Source: a bacterium
GTDB lineage: Bacteria; Cyanobacteriota; Vampirovibrionia; Gastranaerophilales; Gastranaerophilaceae
DNA: 64,000 nucleotides
Reading direction: 5' to 3'
NCBI GenBank assembly: GCA_017629215.1
Contig: JAGBXP010000035.1
Span: 16,845-80,844, forward strand
Positions 25,722-34,172 of the stretch are shown in pieces. Below the pieces are notes generated by a model, which saw only the letters and a program-made list of their open reading frames with translations, made no database searches and was not told the DNA's origin. A program made the translations under genes and the position numbers. The first letter of the stretch is position 1. Every line of letters starts with the position of its first letter.

Positions 25722-25803
25722 GTTGAGAATTTCCGACTCCAAAACGAGAATTTAACTGCAAAGTTGAGAATTTTGGACAACTGAAATTCAAAAGTCGGAC
25801 AAC
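25722..25803. repeat. Short direct repeats with 20-21 bp period, insertion-sequence end-like
   Basis: GAGAATTT occurs at 25725, 25746 and 25766, and GGACAAC at 25776 and 25797; all steps are 20-21 bp. CCGACT and AGTCGG add an inverted element. Multiple transposase-binding repeats of this size are typical of IS21-type ends; no transposase gene is present. Confidence 0.5.
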
Positions 25804-25815
25804 GGAAGTAAAAAT

Positions 25816-26904
25816 TTATTTATTAGATTTTCTTCTATTACATTCTTTGCATAACATTTGACAATTCTCGGCACTTGTTTTTCCACCCTCGCACCATGGA
25901 GTAATATGATCTGCTTCCATTTGTTCTATTTCAAAGTGTTGCTTGCAGATTAGGCAGATTCCTGCTTGTTTTTCATAAGTTTCTCGCTTCATACTTTGCG
26001 TAAATGCTCTAATGTTCAAATACTTTTCACTTCCTGATAATAAGTATTCATATATACCTTTTTTAGCCGTTACATCATCATCTTGCATCAAGCGACTAAT
26101 CTCTTGTTCAAGAGCTTTAGTGTCAAGTTTATCGTCTTTATATTGATTATAAAGGTAACCCCATTCAACACCTTTCATTTCTTTTCTATATTTAGGGAAA
26201 ATTGTTTTAACCCAATTTATGACACCCATAAAATATATCCATAGTTCATTTGAATTGCTATCGTGCTGATGTAATGCCATATAATCTTCAATTTCCATTT
26301 CTTGATTACATATCCATTTAATAGCAGTCTGCAAATAGTCTTGACGAATTGAAGAGCCTGTTAAATAATCGCTTGCCATATTTTGTGCAGGACAATTTGT
26401 TTTACTAAAATGACGTTTTGCATCTGTTAGCCATTCTCCTGTATAAATCGCATTTCTTAATTCTTGTTGTGTTAATTCAGCTCCTGCGATATTGATTGTT
26501 CTGAACCAATCTAATTTTTCAGAATCTTTACCCTCGCAAACATATATCATTAAAGGATATTCAAGTATTTGTTCTTGCTCGTCTTTTTCTAAATTATGAA
26601 AGAATTGATAATCTAACGAAAAAGAACCATTAACATATTCACAAATGCTAATTGTTCTTTGTTGTCCGTCAAGAAGTTCAAAAGTACCATCCTCATTTAT
26701 AACCCAGTACATGACATTTAAAGGGAATCCTTTACGAACAGTTTTGATAACCTCATCACGTTGTTTCCCATTATATACAAATTCTCTTTGATATTTAGGT
26801 CTGATATTTAATAGCCCGTTGTACCCTGTAACACCGTCCTCATCATTATTGATGTAGTTCTCAACCAAATCTCTTACTTTAACTTCTTTTAATTCTATTT
26901 TCAT
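25816..26904 (-). CDS. DUF262-HNH endonuclease
   Basis: The 362-aa protein has an N-terminal DUF262 (GmrS-like, ParB-fold) domain with DGQQRT at residues 79-84, the nucleotide-binding/hydrolysis motif, and a C-terminal HNH domain: Cys317-x2-Cys320 and Cys352-x2-Cys355 as zinc ligands around ADHITPWCEGG (Asp332-His333) and Asn347. Such proteins resemble the two halves of GmrSD-type modification-dependent restriction and other DUF262 nucleases. Its ATG overlaps the stop of the upstream methyltransferase (TAATG), so the two are made together, most simply as a restriction-modification pair. Specificity cannot be predicted. Confidence 0.85.
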   Translation of the reverse strand: MKIELKEVKVRDLVENYINNDEDGVTGYNGLLNIRPKYQREFVYNGKQRDEVIKTVRKGFPLNVMYWVINEDGTFELLDGQQRTISICEYVNGSFSLDYQFFHNLEKDEQEQILEYPLMIYVCEGKDSEKLDWFRTINIAGAELTQQELRNAIYTGEWLTDAKRHFSKTNCPAQNMASDYLTGSSIRQDYLQTAIKWICNQEMEIEDYMALHQHDSNSNELWIYFMGVINWVKTIFPKYRKEMKGVEWGYLYNQYKDDKLDTKALEQEISRLMQDDDVTAKKGIYEYLLSGSEKYLNIRAFTQSMKRETYEKQAGICLICKQHFEIEQMEADHITPWCEGGKTSAENCQMLCKECNRRKSNK

Positions 26905-27878
26905 TATGACCTCTTTTTGATTAAAATTCTTGCATAAGTTGGTTTACCATTAATGGCGCTATCTTTATCCTTTACTAAGCCGTGAGCTTTAATTGGAACA
27001 CTTTCATTAATTCTATAATCATTACAATTTAGGATTTCAAATTGTTCAGGATTATATTTATCAATAAAAGTTATTGGCACACCCATTACCCCTTCAAAAT
27101 CAATTGGAATATCTGAAACTTTGTTCACATTAATTGCGTCATATTTATCATATTTTGGATATTCCTCTTGATTGTATTGTTTGTATAAAATTAAACTTTC
27201 ATGACGCTTTGATATATCTAAATTTGTAAACCAACAGATGTTCCCCATACTACGCCATTTTTGACCTGTTTCGTCTTGTCTATATCTTGTTGCTCTTGGT
27301 TCATAATAATCAGGAACTTTAAATTCCATATCTCCTGATTTGTTCCCAGACCAAATTTTATTTTGCTGAATTAATGTAAATATCTCTTTGTAAGTATAAG
27401 CATTTTGATTTCCAATAATAATAAATTTTTTATTATATTCCATCAATTGAGCAACATATTCTCTAAATAAACTAAAAGGTGGGTTTGTAACAACAATATC
27501 TGCTTCTTTCAGTATTTCTACAGCTTCGGGACTTCTAAAATCCCCATTTTGTTTTAATGGAGTTTTAATAATATCTTTATAATCAACTTTTCCATCACCA
27601 GTTACATCGCCAATGATTTCAAGCTTATAAGATGGTTTATCATCTTCATAATGTGTTGATATGAGTTTCTTTAATCCCAAGTGATCAAAATTTAACTCAA
27701 AGTATTTCCAAAAATTTGACCATTCTGGATCATCACAATTGCAAAACACAACTTTTCCTTGAAAATGTTTTTTATAATGCTTTAACTCTTGCTCTATATC
27801 TTTGATTTGAGTATAAAATTCATCTTGCTTATTTTGTTTTGCCCTAGACAAACTACCATTTAAAATTGCGTGTGTCAT
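26904..27878 (-). CDS. EcoRI-family adenine-specific DNA methyltransferase
   Basis: The 324-aa protein matches the EcoRI-methylase-like family (pfam EcoRI_methylase): VVTNPPFSLFREYVAQL with the catalytic NPPF at residues 132-135, IIIGNQNAYTYKEIF, WRSMGNICWFTNLD and FINKYNP-like FIDKYNPEQFEIL. It would methylate adenine N6 in a short DNA site using S-adenosylmethionine. Residues 90-102 (GDVTGDGKVDYKD) look like an EF-hand/dockerin calcium loop placed before the NPPF motif. It is the first gene of a two-gene minus-strand operon with the DUF262-HNH nuclease and diverges from an Xre regulator. AGGT precedes the ATG. Confidence 0.88.
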   Translation of the reverse strand: MTHAILNGSLSRAKQNKQDEFYTQIKDIEQELKHYKKHFQGKVVFCNCDDPEWSNFWKYFELNFDHLGLKKLISTHYEDDKPSYKLEIIGDVTGDGKVDYKDIIKTPLKQNGDFRSPEAVEILKEADIVVTNPPFSLFREYVAQLMEYNKKFIIIGNQNAYTYKEIFTLIQQNKIWSGNKSGDMEFKVPDYYEPRATRYRQDETGQKWRSMGNICWFTNLDISKRHESLILYKQYNQEEYPKYDKYDAINVNKVSDIPIDFEGVMGVPITFIDKYNPEQFEILNCNDYRINESVPIKAHGLVKDKDSAINGKPTYARILIKKRS

Positions 27879-28029
27879 TAAAAATACCTGTAAAACTTCT
27901 CTTTAAAATACCAATACCATGTTTTACAAGTAATTATCCATGCTTAACTTCTAAAATCAATATATTTTATACCTTGCAAGTGGATTAAAACAAAACTACT
28001 TATATTTGATAATTCATAGAGGTGGTGCT

Positions 28030-28341
28030 ATGAATATCAAGAAAAAGTTAGGTTTAAAAATTAAAGAGATAAGAAAATTTAAAAAATATACTCAAGAGTT
28101 TGTTGCTGAAAAAATGGGTATTGAGACAAAAAGTTTATCTAATATTGAAAGAGGTCTTTTTTATCCAACTGCTGAAAATTTAGAGAAAATTTCTAAAATT
28201 TTAGAAGTTCAACCTTGTGAACTTTTTGATTTCGAACATCACAAATCTGATGAAGAATTAAAAATAGAAATTTTAAAAATAATAGAAGAAAACCCTGATA
28301 AAATAAAGCAAATATATAAAACTTTAAATGCAATATTATAA
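28030..28341 (+). CDS. Xre-family regulator of the methyltransferase/nuclease operon
   Basis: The 103-aa protein has an N-terminal Cro/C1 helix-turn-helix (LGLKIKEIRKFKKYTQEFVAEKMGIETKSLSNIERG, given as LGLKIKEIRKF then YTQEFVAEKMGIETKSLSNI) and a short C-terminal helical tail ending KQIYKTLNAIL. The ATG at 28030 follows GAGGTGG; the upstream codon at 28006 has no ribosome site. It diverges from the methyltransferase gene across 151 bp, the usual position of a restriction-modification controller, and precedes the HEPN-motif gene. Confidence 0.82.
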   Translation: MNIKKKLGLKIKEIRKFKKYTQEFVAEKMGIETKSLSNIERGLFYPTAENLEKISKILEVQPCELFDFEHHKSDEELKIEILKIIEENPDKIKQIYKTLNAIL

Positions 28342-28470
28342 ATTTATTGCTTCATACAATTAACTTCTAGTTTTAATACTAAAATCTAAAATTTGCACTT
28401 GTTGCTATTCGGTACAATTAAGTAGTATACTTATAAAGTAACCCAATATAATTAAGAGGAGTTGTTTTGA

Positions 28471-29385
28471 ATGTCAGAAGACAAGTTACAATTATTTAAT
28501 ATGCCTTCAAATGTTAAAGGTATGGTTTTAATATACAATAATTCATATGTCTTATGTGAAGATTCAATACACAAAGTTCAGACTGGAACTATGATAGATA
28601 TCCACAACGAATATGAAAAAGTTCCTTCTTCAAATATACATGTAATTTCTAATGGTGCAAATAGGAATATTATTACAGAAATATGGCAAATTATGCAGAA
28701 GCTTGAACTGTTAGAATTAAGTGATAAAAATCGACAAAATATCAAAATGCGTTATTACTTTTGCAATGTAAAGAAAAATTTATTGGATATTATTGAAGAT
28801 CTTTCAAGTCTTATTGATGCTTATGAAAAATTTACTTCAATTTATGAGCAAGAATGTCATAAAACTACCCAAACAATAGTAGAAGATGTTATAACAGATC
28901 ATCCATTCATACCTAATTTAAACAATGAGATTAAAATTATTATTGTAGATATAATTGGTGGTTTATTAAATAAATTAGCTCAATTAATAGTAAATATTTT
29001 TGAATTAAGTAACACTCAACAAGATAAAATTATGAGTAATGACAAGCGTTTAGATGAAGCGGTAGGTATATTAAATAATAAAAAAATAATACAAAACAAT
29101 TCCTTGTTATTAAAATACGTTAATAGTGAATATGCTAATTTTATTAGCAGATTGGTTCAAATCAGAAATAAAATTGAACATCCGAGTCGAAATCAAAATG
29201 TAGAAATTGTAAATTTTTTCTTGCAAGCAAATGGTTCTTATGGTGTACCTTATTGGAATTTAAATATTAATAAGTATAGGGGTTCCTTTGTTCTGATAGA
29301 AGAATTGGAAAGTACTTATCTTAATATTTTAAATTTTGTTGAAAATTTTATTAAATTACTTATTAATGAAAAATTTAATTTTTAA
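28471..29385 (+). CDS. HEPN-motif protein, possible RNase of a defence cluster
   Basis: I do not recognise the full-length family. The 304-aa protein has an N-terminal beta-rich part (about 1-65), a helical middle, and a C-terminal helical domain with VQIRNKIEHPSRN: Arg232-Asn233-x3-His237 fits the R(N)x3-4H catalytic motif of HEPN ribonucleases found in abortive-infection and toxin proteins. A hydrophobic stretch at about 150-180 (IKIIIVDIIGGLLNKLAQLIVNIFEL) may be a buried or membrane helix; it is quoted here only as residues 150-170. GAGGAG precedes the ATG. It lies 130 bp after the Xre gene in the accessory segment, which supports but does not prove a defence role. Confidence 0.6.
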   Translation: MSEDKLQLFNMPSNVKGMVLIYNNSYVLCEDSIHKVQTGTMIDIHNEYEKVPSSNIHVISNGANRNIITEIWQIMQKLELLELSDKNRQNIKMRYYFCNVKKNLLDIIEDLSSLIDAYEKFTSIYEQECHKTTQTIVEDVITDHPFIPNLNNEIKIIIVDIIGGLLNKLAQLIVNIFELSNTQQDKIMSNDKRLDEAVGILNNKKIIQNNSLLLKYVNSEYANFISRLVQIRNKIEHPSRNQNVEIVNFFLQANGSYGVPYWNLNINKYRGSFVLIEELESTYLNILNFVENFIKLLINEKFNF

Positions 29386-29520
29386 AATTTTCAAATAAAT
29401 TACATTGGTGGAATAATTATTCCTAAAATTGCCTAATTTTGCAATTTTGACAAAATTAGGTTCAAAGTCTTTCTGCAACTGCCTTTAAATTGAATTTACC
29501 CCAAAATGTAATTAAAGCTC

Positions 29521-29547
29521 AATAAATTACATTTGATGTAATTTATT
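29521..29547. repeat. Perfect palindrome
   Basis: AATAAATTACAT-TTG-ATGTAATTTATT, a 12-bp stem with a 3-nt loop, surrounded by further TGTAATT words (29504-29650). It may be a terminator remnant or protein site. Confidence 0.55.
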
Positions 29548-29794
29548 CAAAACTTCCCTCAAAGTCGGAAACACACTTGCTGAAATACATTTACCCCCTT
29601 CCCTCAAAAGTGGGAAGATGTAATCAATGTAATTCAAAATGTAATTATAAAAATAAAACGAATTCACCTTTTTGTCATCCTGAATTTTTTACACTTTACT
29701 TACAAATTTGTAGTTATTATACCAAACTTAATTTATTTACCCCTCAGGATCTAACCAGAATGCAGTAAACACGACAAGTCAATAGCATATTTCA

Positions 29795-29835
29795 CTGGAC
29801 TGCTTCGTCGGATTTCATCCTTCCTCGCAGAGACG
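29795..29835 (-). repeat. Dispersed GCGAG...GAAGCAATCCAG-type repeat, copy 1
   Basis: CTGGACTGCTTCGTCGGATT...CTCGCAGAGACG resembles the widely scattered bacterial repeat whose other strand reads GTCATTGCGAG...GAAGCAATCCAG. A second copy is at 55312-55342. The nearby GTCATCCTGAA (about 29673) may be a fragment of the same element. Confidence 0.55.
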
Positions 29836-29983
29836 TGTTCAATCAGCTATTCTGCTGGGTTGCACCCTGTCTACATTACCTTATTTGCTACTTAATTTGT
29901 AACAATTTCTTAATAATCGAGAAAAATATCTACAAGCTTGATAGTGTTGCGATTGCTTCTTGAAAGCAGGCAACTTATATTCT

Positions 29984-31870
29984 TTAGTTATTTAAACAAA
30001 TTAAATCTTCTACTTCTTTAATTCTACATTTAATATTTTTATAAAACTGGCTTAATTTATTATTAATATTTGAAACATTCTGAAGATTAAACTCTTTAAG
30101 CATTTTCATCTCATAATCTAAATCTATTTTATACTCAGTAATTATCAACTCCAAAAGTTTAGAAGAATTTGCTAAATTATTGGTTAAATCTAAATAATTC
30201 TCTGTTACCTTCCTTAGTGTTTTTAAAATTTCTTCGTTTATTGTACGATAGCGTTTAATATTGTTTTGGATATTTTTTGTTAATTTTTCACCTTCATCAA
30301 TTATATTAAAAGCTGTTTTTAATTCTGATAATTTGGCTTTTAAATTGTTAGAAATTTTTTCTTTATCAAGTTTAATATGATTACCGAGTTCTATTTTCTC
30401 AATAGGTTTTACATTTTTTAAAGCCTCTTCTAATGACAGGTTTTTAAAGCCGTCAATTTGAGCTCCCACAAGTGAAGTGTTAATATATTCTCTATCATTA
30501 AATACCTGAGTATATTGATATAATGGCTTTATAAATGTACTGTATACCGATTCGGTTGGGATTTGTTCACCATTAATCCCTTTTACATAATATAAAGCAG
30601 AGTTTAAATTTTTAAGTCTTTCTAAAGCAGTGTTTTCTCTAGTTATTGGATCTGGAGATGGTGAGATTGCTTTTGCAAATTGTTCAAAATCTTTAGCTGT
30701 AATTTCCCAACATTTTTTTTCATTATTATATGTGCAACATAAATCTTTATAAGCTGAATCTTTACTGTAGCATTGACCTTCAATGTATGCTAAATCTTGA
30801 CCTACTAGAATTATTTTTGAGCATCCTAACAATCTTGCACAATTTAATGCTGTGTATGATACTGTACCTCTTGAGCAATATTCGTCATTTTCCTCTTCAC
30901 ATATCTCTGCCCAAAAATTATTTATTGGTGAATTTGATGAAATATGTGAATAAATATTTTTATATTTATAATTTCTAAGTGCAGGGTTTGCATACGGTTC
31001 TGTTATGAAATTAACTTCGCTTAAATCTAAGCCTTCCACCTGTCTAGAGGAATTATATGTTTCAATAATACACAAAAAATCTGGTTTTATATCATTAGCA
31101 TAAAGCGTTTTAACAGCAGTTCCTACAGTAAATAGTACAAATCTATCTCTATATTTTTTTAATGTTTCAATGTTTCTATCTAATGTTGGACCAGCAGATA
31201 CAACAACTGCTGTTTTATCCTTATATATATCTTTATATCTAGCTAATGGATATTCATTATGTAAATTCGGCAAATTCTTTAATAACATTATCAAAGATGG
31301 ATAAAGCTTGTATTGAGTAAATTTTAAATCTAAAGAAAAAGAAGCTACTGTATTTTGTAATTGTTTAATTATTTCATCAAATTTTTCAGGATTAAAATTA
31401 CGTTGGCTAGGTAATGATAAAACGACTGGTGAATTTTTTATTCCAGATTTTTTATAAATATATCCTGATAACATTTCTATTGTAGAAGCTATATAGACAT
31501 TCTCCTTGAGAATGTCCTCTGAAAAATCTACTAGAGTAAAAGCGAACCAAAGAATATTCAAATCTGGCTCATAAAGAATTACAGTACCTTGTGATTTTAG
31601 GCTTGCAACCTGAAAAAGATAACCCAAACCAAGCCCATACACTATATGGATAGAAACTGGAGTATTAACTGAAGAGTCAAAAATTTGATGTGCTTCTGCT
31701 AAAGGGTTTGTTTGATGATGTATGATTGTATTTTTGTATTCAATATTATACGCATTATTAAGTTGTACTATTTTGGGTAATTCTGTTGGAATATATTTTT
31801 GAAGCTCTTGTGTAAGCTCTGGATTTTTTTGTTTAAGTGCTGTTAAATTTTTTATAAAAATATTGTTCAT
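29984..31870 (-). CDS. DUF115/Maf-like protein (MptE-type fold)
   Basis: The 628-aa protein resembles motility accessory factors: an N-terminal domain ending SIHIVYGLGLGYLF, the central DUF115 region starting KTAVVVSAGPTLDRNIETLKKY, then IKPDFLCIIET, GTVSYTALNCARLLGCSKIILVGQDLAY, and a C-terminal helical region. In Campylobacter and Aeromonas, Maf proteins transfer nonulosonic acids (such as pseudaminic acid) onto flagellin. No flagellin, pse or leg genes are in this window, so the acceptor is unknown and may be another surface protein. The gene starts 33 bp after rlmN. The family assignment is good; the substrate is inference. Confidence 0.78.
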   Translation of the reverse strand: MNNIFIKNLTALKQKNPELTQELQKYIPTELPKIVQLNNAYNIEYKNTIIHHQTNPLAEAHQIFDSSVNTPVSIHIVYGLGLGYLFQVASLKSQGTVILYEPDLNILWFAFTLVDFSEDILKENVYIASTIEMLSGYIYKKSGIKNSPVVLSLPSQRNFNPEKFDEIIKQLQNTVASFSLDLKFTQYKLYPSLIMLLKNLPNLHNEYPLARYKDIYKDKTAVVVSAGPTLDRNIETLKKYRDRFVLFTVGTAVKTLYANDIKPDFLCIIETYNSSRQVEGLDLSEVNFITEPYANPALRNYKYKNIYSHISSNSPINNFWAEICEEENDEYCSRGTVSYTALNCARLLGCSKIILVGQDLAYIEGQCYSKDSAYKDLCCTYNNEKKCWEITAKDFEQFAKAISPSPDPITRENTALERLKNLNSALYYVKGINGEQIPTESVYSTFIKPLYQYTQVFNDREYINTSLVGAQIDGFKNLSLEEALKNVKPIEKIELGNHIKLDKEKISNNLKAKLSELKTAFNIIDEGEKLTKNIQNNIKRYRTINEEILKTLRKVTENYLDLTNNLANSSKLLELIITEYKIDLDYEMKMLKEFNLQNVSNINNKLSQFYKNIKCRIKEVEDLICLNN

Positions 31871-31903
31871 CTTTTATTATCCATTTCATATAAGTATTAA
31901 ATT

Positions 31904-32932
31904 TTATAATACATTGTCAACTTTGCCTTTTAATTGTCCACAAGCTGCGTCAATATCTGCTCCACGTTCCAAGCGAACAGTAACTTTTTTACCTGAATGT
32001 TCAAGTAAATATTTAAACTTCATAATGTTATTATTAGATGATTTTTTAAACTTATCGTTGCTAGTTGAGTTATATGGAATTAAATTAATATTACATTTCA
32101 AATCTTTTAGTAAATATCCTAATTCCTTTGCAACTTCAGTTGTGTCATTAAAATTATTTATTAAAATATATTCTACTGTAATTCTCCTACCTGTTTTTTC
32201 AACATAGTTCAATAAAGCTTTTTTAAGCTCATCAATAGGATATTTATTTTCTATAGGCATTATTTCTGCTCTTAGTTTATGATTAGGTGCGTGAAGTGAT
32301 ATTGCAAGAGTTGATTGTAACTCTTTTTCTGCAAGTTCGTTTATTTTAGGAATAATACCACTTGTCGAAATAGTTATCCTTCTTGCACCGATTTGAAAAT
32401 CATTATTAAAGATTTCAATAGCTTTTAGTACATTTGTCAAATTTAATAATGGTTCTCCTTGACCCATAAAGACAATATTTGTAACTTTTAGTCCAGTATC
32501 TCGCTGAATAGTTAAAACTTGTTCTATAATTTCAACAAAACTAAGGTTTCTAATAAAACCTCTTTTTCCAGTTGCACAAAAAGAGCAATTAACTGCGCAA
32601 CCAACTTGTGAACTAACGCAAGCTGTTAAGTTAGCTCTATTATCAAATCTCATAAGAACAGTCTCTACGCATTCACCATCTGGATATTCGATTAAATATT
32701 TAATAGTACCATCTGAACTAACTTGTTTAACTTTAATTTTAGTTTCTGTAATAATCGCTTTTGTTTTTAACTCTTCTCTAAACTCTTTTGAAAGATTTGT
32801 CATCTCATCGATATTAGAAACCGATTTAAAATAAATCCAATTATGAACTTGTTTTGCACGAAACTTTGTTACCCCAAATTCTTCCATAAAATTTTCTAAC
32901 TGTTCTAAGCTTAATCCTGATAATACTTTCAT
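31904..32932 (-). CDS. rlmN: 23S rRNA/tRNA adenine-C2 methyltransferase RlmN
   Basis: A radical-SAM enzyme that methylates C2 of A2503 in 23S rRNA and A37 in some tRNAs. The 342-aa protein has the CxxxCxxC cluster motif in VGCAVNCSFCATG, the substrate-methylated Cys near the C-terminus (RGADIDAACGQL) and the upstream CVSSQ, plus the N-terminal helical domain with FRAKQVHNWIY. MGQGEPLLN and SLHAPN are family landmarks. AGGGA lies before the ATG. It sits between the YkgJ-type gene and the Maf-like gene, all on the minus strand. Confidence 0.94.
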   Translation of the reverse strand: MKVLSGLSLEQLENFMEEFGVTKFRAKQVHNWIYFKSVSNIDEMTNLSKEFREELKTKAIITETKIKVKQVSSDGTIKYLIEYPDGECVETVLMRFDNRANLTACVSSQVGCAVNCSFCATGKRGFIRNLSFVEIIEQVLTIQRDTGLKVTNIVFMGQGEPLLNLTNVLKAIEIFNNDFQIGARRITISTSGIIPKINELAEKELQSTLAISLHAPNHKLRAEIMPIENKYPIDELKKALLNYVEKTGRRITVEYILINNFNDTTEVAKELGYLLKDLKCNINLIPYNSTSNDKFKKSSNNNIMKFKYLLEHSGKKVTVRLERGADIDAACGQLKGKVDNVL

Positions 32933-32951
32933 ATTTTTCCCTATATTAAAT

Positions 32952-33692
32952 TTATGCTAGTTTTGTTTTATAAAATACAATTATATCTGTTTTTGCCTTT
33001 AACAACATCGCTTGTCTGTTAATATCTTCTTTCCATTTATTAAAACTACACTCTGAAGGAAGTAACTTGAGGGGATTATGAGGAAAATCTTTGCAAATAT
33101 CTGGTCGATTTTCATAATCTGAACATAAATTTTCTTCGAGTTTTGGACAATAATAATAATAAATTTTCTGATCATCTAATATCTTATTGAGAAGTTCAAA
33201 GTATTCAGGATTTGCAAGTTTGACTTCTTCTTCTGTTTTATAAGGAACAAAAACTGATACAAAATCTGCAGAATACTTATCACCACGCATAGCTCTTTGT
33301 TTTAGTTGTTCATAAGAATATTCGCTAGTTGCGAATTTACAGCAACTTGCACAACAACTGCAAGAATAATCTTGTTTTTTATCCATAATTGCTTTATAGG
33401 TATTTTTTAATTTTTGTTTATATTCACCATCTAAAAAACTTAGGATTTGCTTTTGCCAATCTCTATATTGACAACCTATTGGATAATCAGTGAAAACATC
33501 TTTCTTTTGGATTTTACAATTTTGAACCTTGCAATTTGCACAAGGATTTTTTGGTTTAAATTTCTCTATTTCTCTTCTTATTGACTCTGCTGCTTCAATA
33601 AATATTTGCTCATAATTATCTTTTAATGAATTATACTGTTCATTTAAGGATGTAGAAGTATTATTAGTATCTGAATTAAAAAAGTTATGCAT
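32952..33692 (-). CDS. YkgJ-family cysteine-cluster protein
   Basis: The 246-aa protein carries the YkgJ/UPF0153 metal-binding signature: CSCCASCCKF, then CPKLEENLCSDYENRPDICKDFPHNP, as in CxxCxxCC...C...C. A second Cys group (CANCKVQNCKIQKK) lies in the N-terminal region. These bind zinc or iron; the function is not established. A longer reading from 33728 is possible, but the ATG at 33692 is favoured because a TAATAT -10 ends 7 nt before it, consistent with leaderless expression. It diverges from the superoxide reductase gene. Confidence 0.8.
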   Translation of the reverse strand: MHNFFNSDTNNTSTSLNEQYNSLKDNYEQIFIEAAESIRREIEKFKPKNPCANCKVQNCKIQKKDVFTDYPIGCQYRDWQKQILSFLDGEYKQKLKNTYKAIMDKKQDYSCSCCASCCKFATSEYSYEQLKQRAMRGDKYSADFVSVFVPYKTEEEVKLANPEYFELLNKILDDQKIYYYYCPKLEENLCSDYENRPDICKDFPHNPLKLLPSECSFNKWKEDINRQAMLLKAKTDIIVFYKTKLA

Positions 33693-33779
33693 AGTAATAA
33701 TATTAACATAAATTACCCATTCATACAATGAAGTCTTTGGATGAAGCTTATATTATATATGCGTAATTGGAGGAGTCTT

Positions 33780-34172
33780 ATGACTGAAAAATTAGAAATT
33801 TATAAATGTAATATTTGTGGAAATTTAGTTCAGGTATTAATAAACGGAATGGGAGAATTAGTTTGTTGTGGTGAGCCAATGCAATTATTAATCCCTAAAA
33901 CTACAGAAGAAGATACTAGCTTAGTAGAAAAACATGTACCTATAATTAAACAAGAAGAAAATGCTCGTTTTGTAAAATTAGAGCATCATCCAATGACAAA
34001 AGAACATTTTATTCAATTTATAGAAGTTTATTCTAAAGATAAATCTAGTTTGTATTTAAAGTTTTTTAACCCAAATGAGCCTGCTGAATTAGATATAACG
34101 TATTTTGAAAAAGACATTAATGCTATAGAGCATTGTAATTTACATGGATTATGGAGGAATATTAATGATTAG
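33780..34172 (+). CDS. Desulfoferrodoxin-type superoxide reductase
   Basis: Superoxide reductase converts superoxide to peroxide without making oxygen, a typical anaerobe defence. The 130-aa protein has the desulforedoxin Fe(Cys)4 centre (Cys10, Cys13, Cys29, Cys30) and a neelaredoxin centre II with candidate ligands His52, His69/His70, His76, Cys119 and His122 (HCNLHGLW). Centre II should be Fe(His)4Cys. GGAGGAG precedes the ATG at 33780, which is chosen over the upstream in-frame codon at 33741. The ferritin gene overlaps its end by 8 bp, so the two are co-expressed. Confidence 0.92.
   Translation: MTEKLEIYKCNICGNLVQVLINGMGELVCCGEPMQLLIPKTTEEDTSLVEKHVPIIKQEENARFVKLEHHPMTKEHFIQFIEVYSKDKSSLYLKFFNPNEPAELDITYFEKDINAIEHCNLHGLWRNIND

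Larger units (their letters stand above)
29386..29983. other. Repeat-rich noncoding stretch
   Basis: I find no convincing gene in these 598 bp. It holds a 10-bp-stem hairpin (CCTAATTTTG 29432-29441 with CAAAATTAGG 29451-29460), a perfect 12-bp-stem palindrome (29521-29547), two CTTCCCTCAAA copies (29553 and 29598), several TGTAATT words, and a dispersed GC-rich repeat near 29795-29835. A 63-aa frame at 29577-29768 has no ribosome site and overlaps repeats. Confidence 0.6.

Noticed and set aside
29577..29768. 63-aa plus-strand frame with several Cys
   Set aside because: No ribosome site, overlaps repeats and palindromes, and no family-like pattern.
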